Shown here: positions 39,397-48,968 of the stretch, in pieces
Position numbering within the stretch: the first letter of the stretch is position 1
How the letters are laid out: each line of letters begins with the position of its first letter
Origin: Paenimyroides viscosum
GTDB taxonomy: Bacteria > Bacteroidota > Bacteroidia > Flavobacteriales > Flavobacteriaceae
Direction of reading: 5' to 3'
DNA length: 64,000 bases
NCBI RefSeq assembly: GCF_003858535.1
Contig: NZ_RQTJ01000009.1
Location: forward strand, 1-64,000
Notes under the pieces: generated by a model
What the model was told of the DNA's origin: nothing
Databases searched by the model: none
The model's input: the letters and a program-made list of their open reading frames with translations, nothing else
Program-made: the position numbers and the translations under genes

Positions 39397-39540
39397 TTGT
39401 CATTCCGATACTTCGACAGGCTCAGTACAAGCTAAAGGAGGAATCTTTTTTTTACACTAAAGATTCTTCAACTACACTACGTTTCGTTCAGAATGACAAA
39501 TCAAACGTTTGACTTCTCGACTCCGCTCGAAGTGACAAGC
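39397..39540. repeat. Interspersed palindromic repeat element
   Basis: TTGTCATTC (39397-39405) and GAATGACAA (39491-39499) are perfect inverted repeats. They enclose a second pair, GAATCTTT (39441-39448) and AAAGATTC (39459-39466). A third palindromic block near 39513-39536 (TCGACTCCGCTCGAAGTGAC) follows. This has the look of the mosaic REP-like elements that recur between genes in Flavobacteriaceae. It has no coding capacity. Confidence 0.65.
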
Positions 39541-39570
39541 TCTTCAGCATTTGCTCCTTTGACTTAATTA

Positions 39571-41802
39571 CTATTTAATTTTAAATCGCAATCCGGCATA
39601 ATACATCTGTCCAAAAATTGGTCCGTATATAATAGTACTATCAAATTCATTGCCAAAAGGATTGTCTGCTCCTAAAATCACTCGATGTTGTTGATAATTT
39701 CCAATGTTTTCGCCACCTACGTACACTTCAAAATTATCAGAAAAAACTTTTGTTACCTGTGCATTGATCGTAGAAAACGGGTTGGTGTAACTTGCTAACT
39801 GATTTTCGATTGAATTATCGCCTGTGTAAGGTAAACGTTGTGCACCTAACCAATTCCAAGTAGCATCAAATTTCCAATAACTTCCGTTATTTTCATGAGT
39901 GGTATATTCTAAATTAGCAAAAACGCGGTGTTTTGCCTGTAAAGGTCTTTCTAAAGTTTTGTTGCTATAGGTTGTTTCAATATCGTAATATTTATATGCG
40001 GTTCTTAAATTTAAGTGCTTAATGATGTTGTAACTTAATTCGGCTTGAAATGAATTCGCGAACGATTTTCCATCTAAATTATAGAAATTAACCGAACGAG
40101 CCGATTGATCTAAATCTACTACAATTTGATTTTGAAAATCGGTTCTGTAAAAATCAAGCGTTAAACTAGCATTTTTCCCTAAAAAAGTAAAATCTTGAGT
40201 AACACTTAAACCGTAATTCCACGCGATTTCAGGATCCATTCCGTAGGCTTTTCCACCTTCGTTCAAAATATTAAACTGTCGGTTACTTGCAAATAAATAT
40301 TGATTTTCTGCAAAAATATTCGCCAAACGCTTACCTCTACCCGCCGACGCCCTTAAAGTTGTTTTTTCCCACGGATTATATCGCACATGCATACGCGGAG
40401 TTACAAAAGTTCCCAATCGATTAGAATTATCAATTCGTCCACCTAAAATCAAAGCTAAATTATCGGTATTATCGTACGTATATTCAAAAAATGCTCCGTA
40501 GCTTGTATCGGTTCGGTCGAAATTTTTATTACCGTAATTTGCTATGAATTCTGAATAATCATCGTGCATAAAACTTGCTCCGGTAGAGAATTTATGCAGC
40601 GTATTACTGATGATAGAACTATACAAAAAGTTTGAATAGATGCTGCGTTGTGTTATATCGAACTGGTTTAAACCAAAATACGAATTTTGTTTATGGTAGC
40701 TGAACGAGTTTTGCCAACCGAAACTTTTGTAAGGCTGATCAGGGAAAACATACCCAACTTTTGTGCTGGCATCAAACTTATCGGTGTTTAGTTCTGATCC
40801 CCATTTTAAGGTTGTTAATTTGTGTTGATCTTTATCAAAATCGATCTCGCCTGTTTGTTTTTCGTCTTTCATATAACGTGCCGTAATAAAAGCAATCCAA
40901 CCTTTTTCAAGGTTTTGATATTGCCAACGGTTCATTACATTTACCTGACTTCCCAACGGATTATCTAAAAATCCGTCGTGATTCATATCGTTCTTTTTAA
41001 CGCGGGTATTTCCGTGAACAAACAACGAAGTACTCCATTTATCAGAAATTTTCTCGTTAAAATGTGCATTCAATTCAAAACGTGAATCGGTAGATCCGTA
41101 TAAATTCAAAAAGAAAGGAATATCGTTTCCGGGCTTGATCAATTCGGTATTTATCTGTCCCGAAATACTTTCAAAACCATTTACAACACTTCCCGCGCCT
41201 TTAGTTACCTGAATACTTTCTACCCAAGTTCCAGGCGTGAACGACAATCCGTAAGCTTGCGAAGCACCACGAACACTCGGAATATTTTCTTCGGCAATTA
41301 AAATATACGGACTTGTTAAGCCCAACATTTTAATTTGTTTTGATCCCGAAATGGCATCAGAAAAATTCACATCGATTGATGGATTTGTTTCAAAAGATTC
41401 TGCCAAATTACAACAAGCTGCTTTTAGCAACTCGCCACTGTTCATGGTTTGCGAGTTGGTAATACCTTTATTACGTTCGGTATTTTTCTTGTTTACGTTT
41501 ACAACCAATTCGTTTAAACTGGCTTCGGGTTGAATTTGAAACGTGTAAAATCGGTCTTTATCTGTTAATTCGACTTCTAAAACCTCGTATCCTTCGGCAT
41601 AAATATAAACTGCAGACGGTTCGTTTAGAGTAACCTCGAACATTCCGAATTTATCAGTAGTGGCAACAACGCTGTCGTTAACCGTAATATTTGCTTTTTC
41701 TATAGATGAATTGTAAGTATCTAAAACTTTACCCTTGTAAGTATCTTGGGCATAAATGTTGTGCACGCCGAACGCACACAATAGCATTAAGGTATATTTC
41801 AT
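39571..41802 (-). CDS. TonB-dependent receptor, probably metal (copper)
   Basis: This 743-residue outer-membrane receptor has a signal peptide (about 1-19, ending IYAQ), a carboxypeptidase-like domain (about 20-95), a plug domain and a 22-strand-type barrel that ends in a short aromatic strand (YYAGLRFKIK). The plug begins with a double cysteine, C130-C131 in KAACCNLAESF, an unusual site that could bind metal. The neighbours are a HYC_CC_PP protein upstream and an HMA protein downstream, so I infer copper or a similar metal as cargo. Confidence 0.85.
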   Translation of the reverse strand: MKYTLMLLCAFGVHNIYAQDTYKGKVLDTYNSSIEKANITVNDSVVATTDKFGMFEVTLNEPSAVYIYAEGYEVLEVELTDKDRFYTFQIQPEASLNELVVNVNKKNTERNKGITNSQTMNSGELLKAACCNLAESFETNPSIDVNFSDAISGSKQIKMLGLTSPYILIAEENIPSVRGASQAYGLSFTPGTWVESIQVTKGAGSVVNGFESISGQINTELIKPGNDIPFFLNLYGSTDSRFELNAHFNEKISDKWSTSLFVHGNTRVKKNDMNHDGFLDNPLGSQVNVMNRWQYQNLEKGWIAFITARYMKDEKQTGEIDFDKDQHKLTTLKWGSELNTDKFDASTKVGYVFPDQPYKSFGWQNSFSYHKQNSYFGLNQFDITQRSIYSNFLYSSIISNTLHKFSTGASFMHDDYSEFIANYGNKNFDRTDTSYGAFFEYTYDNTDNLALILGGRIDNSNRLGTFVTPRMHVRYNPWEKTTLRASAGRGKRLANIFAENQYLFASNRQFNILNEGGKAYGMDPEIAWNYGLSVTQDFTFLGKNASLTLDFYRTDFQNQIVVDLDQSARSVNFYNLDGKSFANSFQAELSYNIIKHLNLRTAYKYYDIETTYSNKTLERPLQAKHRVFANLEYTTHENNGSYWKFDATWNWLGAQRLPYTGDNSIENQLASYTNPFSTINAQVTKVFSDNFEVYVGGENIGNYQQHRVILGADNPFGNEFDSTIIYGPIFGQMYYAGLRFKIK

Positions 41803-41848
41803 GAATTTGCATAATTAATTAAACATTCTTTTGGTAAAAAATGTGTAA

Positions 41849-42268
41849 TTATGCGTACAGCAAGTACTGATTGTAGAGTTTATATAATGGCGGAGCATTA
41901 CTTTCGCAACGGAAAGTAACATTGATTTTCTTTGGCAGATTGCTTTTAGAAATAACAAGCGGCTGAAATTTATAAACAACAGGCGTTATAAAATCTGAAA
42001 ACTGCTGAACGTTAAAAACCTTTATAACAACATCGTCTGTTTTTTGTTTAATGGTTTCGTTTTTACAACAATCTTTCTTTATCGTTTCGTTTTTTTCTTT
42101 GCAACATGCTTTTTCGTGCGTGTCTTCTGCACAGCCTATAGAAGCGGCGTAACCCAATTCAACTTTTTCAATTTCGTTACCACAATAATGAATATTAATA
42201 GCCAACCCTACATTTGAAAAAAGTATGGCTGCTGCTAATAAAACATTATATAGATAGCGTTGAAACAT
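41849..42268 (-). CDS. HYC_CC_PP family protein
   Basis: This 139-residue exported protein has an N-terminal hydrophobic segment (about 8-24), then HYCG at 27-30, CC at 55-56 and again at 67-68, and APP near the C terminus. These are the signature pieces of the HYC_CC_PP family of Bacteroidota. The Cys/His set suggests metal binding. It is the first gene of the module that includes the TonB receptor (46 bases downstream). Confidence 0.85.
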   Translation of the reverse strand: MFQRYLYNVLLAAAILFSNVGLAINIHYCGNEIEKVELGYAASIGCAEDTHEKACCKEKNETIKKDCCKNETIKQKTDDVVIKVFNVQQFSDFITPVVYKFQPLVISKSNLPKKINVTFRCESNAPPLYKLYNQYLLYA

Positions 42269-42317
42269 TTAAATTTTGCTACGTTTTAATTTTTTGTAAA
42301 TTTACTAAAAAAAGAAT

Positions 42318-42776
42318 ATGGAAAGAGAACAATTAAAGATTTCTTTAACAGAAATTGTAAAATCGAACAAAACCATTAACGAACGATTACAAGAAATTTG
42401 TAATCTTTTACATTTAAATGTAGCAAATCACGATTGGGTTGGTTTTTATTTTGCCGATGCCAACAAGAAAGAATTGCACTTGGGACCGTTTGCAGGATTA
42501 CCTACAGATCATATAACTATTCCGTTTGGAAAAGGTATTTGCGGACAGGTTGCCGAAAGTAACGAAACTTTTTTGGTTGATGATGTTACTGCTCAAGACA
42601 ATTACATTTCGTGTAATATTGATGTAAAATCGGAAATTGTTGTACCTATTATTGTAAATGATATCAATATAGGTCAGATTGACATTGATTCAAACACCGT
42701 AAGCGCATTTAGTAGCGAAGACAAAGAATTATTGGAATGGCTTACCGATGAAATTGCCGAAATGTATAAAGGGTAA
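42318..42776 (+). CDS. GAF-domain protein, free Met-(R)-sulfoxide reductase-like
   Basis: This 152-residue single GAF domain has the fRMsr pattern LGPFAG, GKGICG and SEIVVP. E. coli fRMsr uses three cysteines (84, 94, 118). Here the last two are kept as C75 and C99 with the same spacing of 24, but the first is replaced by H65. The enzyme may still work with one resolving cysteine, or it may be a ligand sensor. It starts just after a near-consensus TAAATTTA element (42297-42304). Confidence 0.85.
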   Translation: MEREQLKISLTEIVKSNKTINERLQEICNLLHLNVANHDWVGFYFADANKKELHLGPFAGLPTDHITIPFGKGICGQVAESNETFLVDDVTAQDNYISCNIDVKSEIVVPIIVNDINIGQIDIDSNTVSAFSSEDKELLEWLTDEIAEMYKG

Positions 42777-42779
42777 TTT

Positions 42780-42787
42780 TATATTTG
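42780..42787 (+). promoter_or_regulatory. -7 element of the lipoprotein gene
   Basis: TATATTTG fits TAnnTTTG and lies 22 bases before the ATG at 42810. A TTG occurs 23 bases further upstream (42754-42756). Confidence 0.65.
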
Positions 42788-42809
42788 CAAAAAATAAATT
42801 AGAAACACC

Positions 42810-43397
42810 ATGAAAAAACACTTTAGCAAAATTTTTATTTTATCACTATTAACCGTAACGACAGTTTTTACTTCTTGTAGTTATGAGAATGAATCAGACA
42901 TAAACTATTCAAATGAATTCAAGAAAAGAGACAACGAATTTTTAAAGGAACATACACCTAAAATATCTGGTAGTTGGAAAATTCAAAAAATGGTAGTAGT
43001 TCCAAACAATGGGTCAGATATCATTAAAAATGATACTATTCTATATAATCTTGGAAGAATTGATGTCTTTGTAGAAGAAAAAGAGATGGAAGATGATAGA
43101 GTTCGATTCTATTTTAATGGAAACTTTTATGTCAATCAAGAAATAATACCATTTAGATCGTCGTTGGTACATCCAAATCTCCATGATAAGTCAATTTATT
43201 CTTTAATTCAAGTAGATCCGAAATATTTTCCTGAACCTACAATGAATTTTGATGATTTACCAGAGGAATATCAGTTTTTAGCCGACTATTTTTTTAATGA
43301 CAATTATGATATAACTTCTAGCGAAGACGGTAAAACTTTAATATGGAAAGGTTTAGAATGTTCAACTAAAGAAATTATCCTAACCAAAATAGATTAA
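42810..43397 (+). CDS. Putative lipoprotein, unknown function
   Basis: This 195-residue protein has a lipoprotein signal peptide with C23 (FTSC). The mature part is acidic and beta-rich, with SGSWKIQKMVV at about 53-63 and TLIWKGLECSTKEIILTKI at the C terminus. This lipocalin-like start-and-end pattern is seen in many Bacteroidota lipoproteins, but I do not recognise a specific family. It has its own promoter and no obvious operon partner. Confidence 0.75.
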   Translation: MKKHFSKIFILSLLTVTTVFTSCSYENESDINYSNEFKKRDNEFLKEHTPKISGSWKIQKMVVVPNNGSDIIKNDTILYNLGRIDVFVEEKEMEDDRVRFYFNGNFYVNQEIIPFRSSLVHPNLHDKSIYSLIQVDPKYFPEPTMNFDDLPEEYQFLADYFFNDNYDITSSEDGKTLIWKGLECSTKEIILTKID

Positions 43398-43403
43398 TTA
43401 AAA

Positions 43404-43433
43404 TTGTTAGATTAAAAAAAAGATGTACATTTG
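43404..43433 (+). promoter_or_regulatory. rpsO promoter
   Basis: TTG (43404-43406) and a perfect -7 TACATTTG (43426-43433) are separated by 19 bases, 54 bases before the rpsO ATG. The leader is long enough for S15 feedback control. Confidence 0.8.
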
Positions 43434-43487
43434 CATCGAATTTTATAATTCAAAACATTACATAATAATCATTTAAATAATATTAGC

Positions 43488-43757
43488 ATGTATTTAACTA
43501 AAGAAGTTAAAGAAGAAATCTTCGCTAAACACGGAGGTGCTGCAGCGAACACAGGTTCAGCAGAAGGACAAATTGCATTATTCACATTCAGAATTTCGCA
43601 TTTAACAGAGCACTTAAAAAAGAATCGTCACGATTATAATACAGAGCGTTCATTAGTTCTTTTAGTAGGTAAAAGAAGAAGTCTTTTAGATTACTTAAAG
43701 AAAAAAGATATCAACAGATATCGTGAAATTATCAAAGAATTGGGTATTAGAAAATAA
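43488..43757 (+). CDS. rpsO: 30S ribosomal protein S15
   Basis: S15 is a primary 16S rRNA-binding protein of the 30S subunit. The 89-residue protein has the family pattern GSAEGQIALFTFRISHLTEHL and HDYNTERSLVLLVGKRRSLLDYL. The gene pnp follows after a terminator, the classic rpsO-pnp order. The 50-base leader between promoter and gene could carry autoregulation; no structure is certain. Confidence 0.97.
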   Translation: MYLTKEVKEEIFAKHGGAAANTGSAEGQIALFTFRISHLTEHLKKNRHDYNTERSLVLLVGKRRSLLDYLKKKDINRYREIIKELGIRK

Positions 43758-43770
43758 TCCATTTTACAAC

Positions 43771-43792
43771 GAGGTGTGCGCATGCGCACCTC
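43771..43792 (+). terminator. Terminator after rpsO
   Basis: GAGGTG and CACCTC pair around a self-complementary TGCGCA-containing loop and are followed by eight T. Confidence 0.8.
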
Positions 43793-43839
43793 TTTTTTTT
43801 ATTATATTATAAGCATAAAAGCTTGGTTTTTCATTGGGG

Positions 43840-43873
43840 CACACAACAACTACACAACACAACAACACAACCC
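43840..43873 (+). repeat. CAACA-rich simple repeat in the pnp leader
   Basis: About 34 bases consist almost only of C and A in CAACA/ACACAA units, ending 28 bases before the pnp ATG. It should be unstructured in the mRNA. Confidence 0.5.
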
Positions 43874-43901
43874 ATTGTTTAATCAATTAGAGAATTAATT
43901 T

Positions 43902-46136
43902 ATGATTCCACAATTATTTGTAGAAAGCATCGATTTAGGTGATGGCAGAAACATCACAATCGAGACAGGACGCTTGGCAAAACAAGCAGATGGTTCTGTA
44001 GTAGTAAGAATTGGAAAAACGGTTATTTTAGGTACCGTTGTTTCCGCAAGAAAAGCAAGTCCGGGTATCGACTTTTTACCATTAACGGTAGATTACCGCG
44101 AGAAATTTGCAGCAGCTGGTCGTTTTCCAGGTGGTTTCTTTAAAAGAGAAGCACGCCCAAGCGACAGTGAAGTATTAACAATGAGATTGGTAGACCGCGT
44201 TTTGCGTCCGCTTTTCCCAAGTGATTATCACGCAGAAGTTCAAGTTATGATTCAGTTAATGTCTCATGACGAAGACGTAATGCCTGATGCATTGGCAGGT
44301 TTGGCAGCTTCGGCAGCACTTGCTTTGTCTGACATTCCTTTTGAAACATTGATTTCTGAAGCAAGAGTTGCACGTATTGATGGAAAATTCATCATTAACC
44401 CTTCTCGTGCACAATTAGAATTGTCTGATATCGATATGATGATTGGTGCTTCAAGAGATTCTATCGCAATGGTAGAAGGCGAAATGAAAGAAATTTCAGA
44501 AAAAGAAATGGTTGAAGCCATTAAATTCGCGCACGAACACATTAAAGTACAAATTGATGCGCAAGAAAGATTGGCAGCTGCATTTGGAAAGAAAGAAGTT
44601 CGTGAATACGAAGGAGAAAAAGAAGACGAAGCTATTTTAGCAAAAGTTAAAGAAGCAGCTTACGATAAAATTTACGCTATTGCAAGTAAAGGTTCTGCAA
44701 AACACGAACGTTCTGCTGCTTTTGATGCTGTAAAAGAAGAAGTAATTGCATTGTTTACAGAAGAAGAATTATTAGAAAACGGAGATTTAGTTTCTAAATA
44801 TTTCAAAAAAGTAAACAAAGACGCTGTTCGTAACGTAACTTTAGATTTAGGAACACGTTTAGACGGAAGAAAAACAACTGAAATCCGCCAAATTTGGTGC
44901 GAAGTTGATTACTTACCATCTGTTCACGGTTCTGCATTGTTTACACGTGGTGAAACTCAAGCATTAGCAACTGCAACTTTAGGAACTTCTAGAGAAGCAA
45001 ACGTTATTGATTCACCATCTGAACAAGGAGAAGAAAAATTCTACTTACACTATAATTTCCCACCATTTTCAACAGGAGAAGCTCGTCCGTTAAGAGGAAC
45101 ATCAAGAAGAGAAGTTGGTCACGGAAACTTGGCGCAACGCGCATTAAAAAACATGATTCCTGCAGATTGCCCTTATACAATACGTGTGGTTTCTGAAGTA
45201 TTAGAATCAAACGGATCGTCTTCAATGGCAACTGTTTGTGCAGGAACTTTATCGTTGATGGATGCAGGTATTCAAATGATTCGCCCTGTTTCTGGAATCG
45301 CGATGGGATTGATTACCGATGGAGATCGTTTTGCCGTTTTATCTGATATTTTAGGTGATGAAGATCATTTAGGAGATATGGATTTCAAGGTAACAGGAAC
45401 TTCAGAAGGGATCACAGCTTGCCAAATGGATATCAAAATTGACGGATTGAAATACGAAATCATGGAGCAGGCTTTAGAGCAGGCTCGTGAAGGACGCTTA
45501 CATATTTTAGGAAAACTGACTGAAACTTTAGCGAAACCAAACGAAGAAGTTAAAGCTCACGCTCCAAAAATTATCACAAGAACAATTCCAGGAGCTTACA
45601 TTGGTGCACTGATTGGTCCGGGTGGTAAAGTAATTCAAGAATTACAAAAAGCTACAGGAACAACAATTGTGATCACCGAAGTTGATGAAGAAGGTATTGT
45701 TGAGATTTTAGGAACTGATCCTGCAGGAATTGAAGCAGTATTGGCAAAAATTCAATCGATCACTTTTAAACCACAAGTTGGCGAAGCTTACGAAGTAAAA
45801 GTAATTAAAATGTTAGAATTTGGAGCTGTAGTAGAATATACTGCTGCGCCAGGTAACGAAGTTTTATTACACGTATCTGAATTAGCTTGGGAACGTACAG
45901 AAAACGTTACCGATGTTGTAAACATGGGCGATGTATTCCAAGTTAAATACTTAGGTTTAGATCCTAAAACAAGAAAAGAAAAAGTATCGCGCAAGGCATT
46001 ATTACCTCGCCCTCCAAGACCAGAAGGAAAACCTGAAAACAAAGGAGAAGGCAAGTCTGACAATAGAGAAAACAGAACAGCGCACAGAAATAACGATAAC
46101 AAACCTTCTAACGACAAGAAAGAAGAAAACAACTAG
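43902..46136 (+). CDS. pnp: Polyribonucleotide nucleotidyltransferase (PNPase)
   Basis: PNPase degrades RNA phosphorolytically from the 3' end. The 744-residue protein has two RNase PH-like domains (the second includes [18 protein letters not shown] and [20 protein letters not shown]), a KH domain with [14 protein letters not shown] near 567, and an S1 domain (about 625-695). A long charged tail rich in Asn, Lys and Arg ends the protein and may bind RNA or a degradosome partner. Confidence 0.97.
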   Translation: MIPQLFVESIDLGDGRNITIETGRLAKQADGSVVVRIGKTVILGTVVSARKASPGIDFLPLTVDYREKFAAAGRFPGGFFKREARPSDSEVLTMRLVDRVLRPLFPSDYHAEVQVMIQLMSHDEDVMPDALAGLAASAALALSDIPFETLISEARVARIDGKFIINPSRAQLELSDIDMMIGASRDSIAMVEGEMKEISEKEMVEAIKFAHEHIKVQIDAQERLAAAFGKKEVREYEGEKEDEAILAKVKEAAYDKIYAIASKGSAKHERSAAFDAVKEEVIALFTEEELLENGDLVSKYFKKVNKDAVRNVTLDLGTRLDGRKTTEIRQIWCEVDYLPSVHGSALFTRGETQALATATLGTSREANVIDSPSEQGEEKFYLHYNFPPFSTGEARPLRGTSRREVGHGNLAQRALKNMIPADCPYTIRVVSEVLESNGSSSMATVCAGTLSLMDAGIQMIRPVSGIAMGLITDGDRFAVLSDILGDEDHLGDMDFKVTGTSEGITACQMDIKIDGLKYEIMEQALEQAREGRLHILGKLTETLAKPNEEVKAHAPKIITRTIPGAYIGALIGPGGKVIQELQKATGTTIVITEVDEEGIVEILGTDPAGIEAVLAKIQSITFKPQVGEAYEVKVIKMLEFGAVVEYTAAPGNEVLLHVSELAWERTENVTDVVNMGDVFQVKYLGLDPKTRKEKVSRKALLPRPPRPEGKPENKGEGKSDNRENRTAHRNNDNKPSNDKKEENN

Positions 46137-46155
46137 TCTTTGTTAAATCTATTCT

Positions 46156-46182
46156 AAACCGATGAGCAAACCTCATCGGTTT
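46156..46182 (+). terminator. Terminator after pnp
   Basis: AAACCGATGAG and CTCATCGGTTT form a perfect 11-bp stem around CAAAC and are followed by T. An in-frame ATG at 46162 for the next gene lies inside this hairpin and was rejected. Confidence 0.9.
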
Positions 46183-46212
46183 TTTTATTTTTACAACCAA
46201 AACAAACCAATT

Positions 46213-47073
46213 ATGAAAAACACCTTCTTACTTTTTGTGTGTACACTTGTTACACAAATTATCACTGCACAAAACATCAACCTGCAAATTTCAGATTCGG
46301 AAACAAAAGAATCAATTGAATTTGCAACCGTGCTTCTACCCGATTATAAAAAAAGTTTTGTATCAAACGAAAAAGGAATATTTATGATCGATACAAACAA
46401 ATACAAACTACCGCTAAAAGTAATTGTGGAACAATTTGGGTTTAATCAAAAAGAAATCACACTACAAAACAACACAAGTGCTTATAATATTTTTTTAGAT
46501 CCGGCTACAGAAGTATTGCAAGAACTGATTATTCCGCCAGCAAACGCCAAAATTAAAGAACGAACTTACGGCAGAACTAAAGAAGGATGGGACAACATAA
46601 ACTTTGAACTGACTAATTTCGATTTTAGCAATAAAGATTCAGGAACTGAATTTGGATTAATTATTAACACAAACAAATATTTAAAAAAGCTTAAGAAAGT
46701 AAATTGGCACATAAATGTTGTCACCTTTAAAAAAGCTGTTTTTAATTTACAATTCTATGAGGTAGAAAATAACAAACCATCAAAACGTATTCCTCACAGT
46801 GAAATAAACTTTACAGTTAGCGAAAATCAAAAAGGCTGGTTGGTGATAAATACCGAAGATTTAGATATATTTTTCGATGGAACTAAAAAAATTGCAGCTA
46901 TCATAAAAACTCAAAAAGTTGATTTTAAAAAGGGAGAGAAAGAAGCCACTTTAATAATGAATGCTGCATTTACAACATCCAACATGTTAACAATGCGAAG
47001 CAATCTTTACGAGAAATGGGAAACGGGTCCTGCAAGTTTCCCCTTATATATCACAGTAGATTCGTACGAATAA
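46213..47073 (+). CDS. Carboxypeptidase-like domain protein, paralog 1
   Basis: This 286-residue protein has a signal peptide (about 1-18, ending ITAQ) and a beta-sandwich domain of the carboxypeptidase-regulatory-like type (about 20-100, SIEFATVLLPDYKKSFVSNEKG). A second unrecognised domain contains IIPPANAKIKERTYGRT, and the C terminus is PLYITVDSYE. It is predicted to be exported; the function is unknown. A paralog of nearly the same length starts 15 bases downstream, and the end of a third copy survives at 48969. Confidence 0.8.
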   Translation: MKNTFLLFVCTLVTQIITAQNINLQISDSETKESIEFATVLLPDYKKSFVSNEKGIFMIDTNKYKLPLKVIVEQFGFNQKEITLQNNTSAYNIFLDPATEVLQELIIPPANAKIKERTYGRTKEGWDNINFELTNFDFSNKDSGTEFGLIINTNKYLKKLKKVNWHINVVTFKKAVFNLQFYEVENNKPSKRIPHSEINFTVSENQKGWLVINTEDLDIFFDGTKKIAAIIKTQKVDFKKGEKEATLIMNAAFTTSNMLTMRSNLYEKWETGPASFPLYITVDSYE

Positions 47074-47088
47074 AACCAAATAAAGCTT

Positions 47089-47940
47089 ATGAAAAATTCT
47101 TTTTTATTATTTTTATTTACATTTACTACACAGATTACTTTTGCACAAAATGTAAAGCTTCAAATAAATGATAAGCAGACTAAAGAAGCGGTTGAGTTTG
47201 CTACAATTCTATTGCCCGATTATAAAAAAAGTTTGATATCTAACGAAAAAGGCCTCTTTATTCTTGATGCTCAAAAATACAAATTTCCTTTAAAAGTAGT
47301 AATTGATCATTTTGGTTTCGATAAAAAAGAAATCATACTACCAAATAGTAATTCTTTAAAAATTATATTTATTGAACCATCGTCAGAATTATTACAAGAA
47401 ATAATTATTCCGCCAGCAAACGCTAAAATTAAAGAGCGAACTTATGGCAGAACAAGTGAAGGATCAGGAATAATGTCTGGTGAAGATTCATCCTCTAGTT
47501 ATAACACGAGCTATGAATTTGGCATGATAATTAATATTAAAGAGAAATTCTTAAAAGTAAAAAAAATTCATTGGCATTTAGAAGGCTTTACTTTTAAACG
47601 TGGTTTTTTTTCTGTTTACTTTTATGAAGTAAAAAATGGCAAACCATATAAAAGAATACCTCATCAAAACATTAACTTTATTTTATCACATAAAACCAGA
47701 GGTTGGAATACTATCAACATTGAAGATAGAGATTTTTACTTAAGCAGTTACAAAAAAATTGCTGTAATAATTAAACAGCAAAAAGTCGAGTTTAACGATG
47801 GTAAAAAAGAAGGTTCTTTCTTTCAAAACATAGGTTTAACTAGCGGAAGTACTTTTTTCACAAGAACTTCTCCTGATGACGAATGGCTGGCTATACCTGC
47901 AAGTATTCCTTTATATATCACCGTAGATTCATATGAATAA
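47089..47940 (+). CDS. Carboxypeptidase-like domain protein, paralog 2
   Basis: This 283-residue tandem copy of the preceding protein has a signal peptide (about 1-19, ending TFAQ), the same LLPDYKKS and SNEKG motifs, the shared PPANAKIKERTYGRTSEG block, and the identical PLYITVDSYE ending. The middle has diverged, with a Ser-rich insert near 127-134. It is probably co-transcribed with paralog 1. The function is unknown. Confidence 0.8.
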   Translation: MKNSFLLFLFTFTTQITFAQNVKLQINDKQTKEAVEFATILLPDYKKSLISNEKGLFILDAQKYKFPLKVVIDHFGFDKKEIILPNSNSLKIIFIEPSSELLQEIIIPPANAKIKERTYGRTSEGSGIMSGEDSSSSYNTSYEFGMIINIKEKFLKVKKIHWHLEGFTFKRGFFSVYFYEVKNGKPYKRIPHQNINFILSHKTRGWNTINIEDRDFYLSSYKKIAVIIKQQKVEFNDGKKEGSFFQNIGLTSGSTFFTRTSPDDEWLAIPASIPLYITVDSYE

Positions 47941-47996
47941 AAAGTTTTAGAACCTTTGCCAAAGTTCTTAATATATACAGATTTTAACACAGTATT

Positions 47997-48806
47997 TTAC
48001 GCTCTATTGTTCTTTAAAAAATCAGTAAATTGTAATTGTTCTAATTCTAATAATTTTGGATAATCAAATTTCCAATATTCAAACTCTTCTCTACTGATTT
48101 CAGTTATTTCATCAGAATTTACATTGAATTCACCCTTAATATACTCGTCTAAAAATTCGTTAAATAATTGTTCTATTGGATATTTAATAAAAGGAAACTC
48201 CATCTGATGTTCATATATCTTTTTTTGAAATTGTATAATTTCATCGTTATGAACTGCGAAATAAAAATTTTCTATCGTAGAATTAGTTTTGAAATCAAAA
48301 ATATTAGCAACGAAAAATTTCGCCTCTAAATCAATTTTTAATAAATACCTAGCTTCATCAAATGTTTTACATTTCTGTAAAATCAATGGATAAGAAAAAT
48401 CAAAAACTATGTAACAATCATCTTCTTTAAAATAACCAGATTTTATTTCAAATCTTTCTAATTCTAAATTATGTTCAAAATATGGATCGTAATAAAAAGA
48501 ATCTTCCTTATTATGATCAAACCATTTATAAAAAAAATCTTTTGCTTCTATATCAGTTAAGCAATATTGTCTTCTTATATGCTCTCCAGGAATATCATAT
48601 ATTATTCTATCTGCGACACAATCTATTAGTGTCACTTCACCATGACGGTTAATAGATAATATTTTAAGTCCTTTTAATATCTCAATATTTTTTATCGTAT
48701 ATAGTTCATTTTCTGTTTGAGAATGTCTAGTAATATCTAATCCCCCAATTATTCTAACAACATTCTGATTAATCATAAGAGAAAACAATTCGTTTATGTA
48801 TTCCAT
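47997..48806 (-). CDS. Orphan hypothetical protein
   Basis: This is a 269-residue soluble acidic protein rich in Phe, Tyr, Glu and Ile, with no signal peptide or membrane helix. I do not recognise a family. Its DNA is more AT-rich than the neighbouring housekeeping genes. It runs against its neighbours and lies between paralog 2 and the relic of a third paralog, so it was probably inserted there. Its size and character would fit an immunity or accessory protein, but nothing proves this. Confidence 0.7.
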   Translation of the reverse strand: MEYINELFSLMINQNVVRIIGGLDITRHSQTENELYTIKNIEILKGLKILSINRHGEVTLIDCVADRIIYDIPGEHIRRQYCLTDIEAKDFFYKWFDHNKEDSFYYDPYFEHNLELERFEIKSGYFKEDDCYIVFDFSYPLILQKCKTFDEARYLLKIDLEAKFFVANIFDFKTNSTIENFYFAVHNDEIIQFQKKIYEHQMEFPFIKYPIEQLFNEFLDEYIKGEFNVNSDEITEISREEFEYWKFDYPKLLELEQLQFTDFLKNNRA

Positions 48807-48968
48807 GGCTAATAATAAAAATTAATATAAACTTAAATATTTTATTTTGTATTCATAAAAGAATTTCATTTGATTTTCTCAACATAATAATTCCTCCAAC
48901 ACCTATCCATACAACATTGATTATTTATTATTCGCATACTAAATGTTTAAAAAATCGAATTGAATTAC

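Noticed and set aside
43840-43873. CAACA repeats as a CRISPR or satellite array
   Set aside because: Units are 5-6 bases, irregular and without spacers; this is simple low-complexity leader sequence.
48853-48925. Minus-strand 22-codon stretch reading INVVWIGVGGIIM, like the end of a membrane protein
   Set aside because: It is too short, has no start codon and no nearby parent gene; it may be a relic but chance is as likely.
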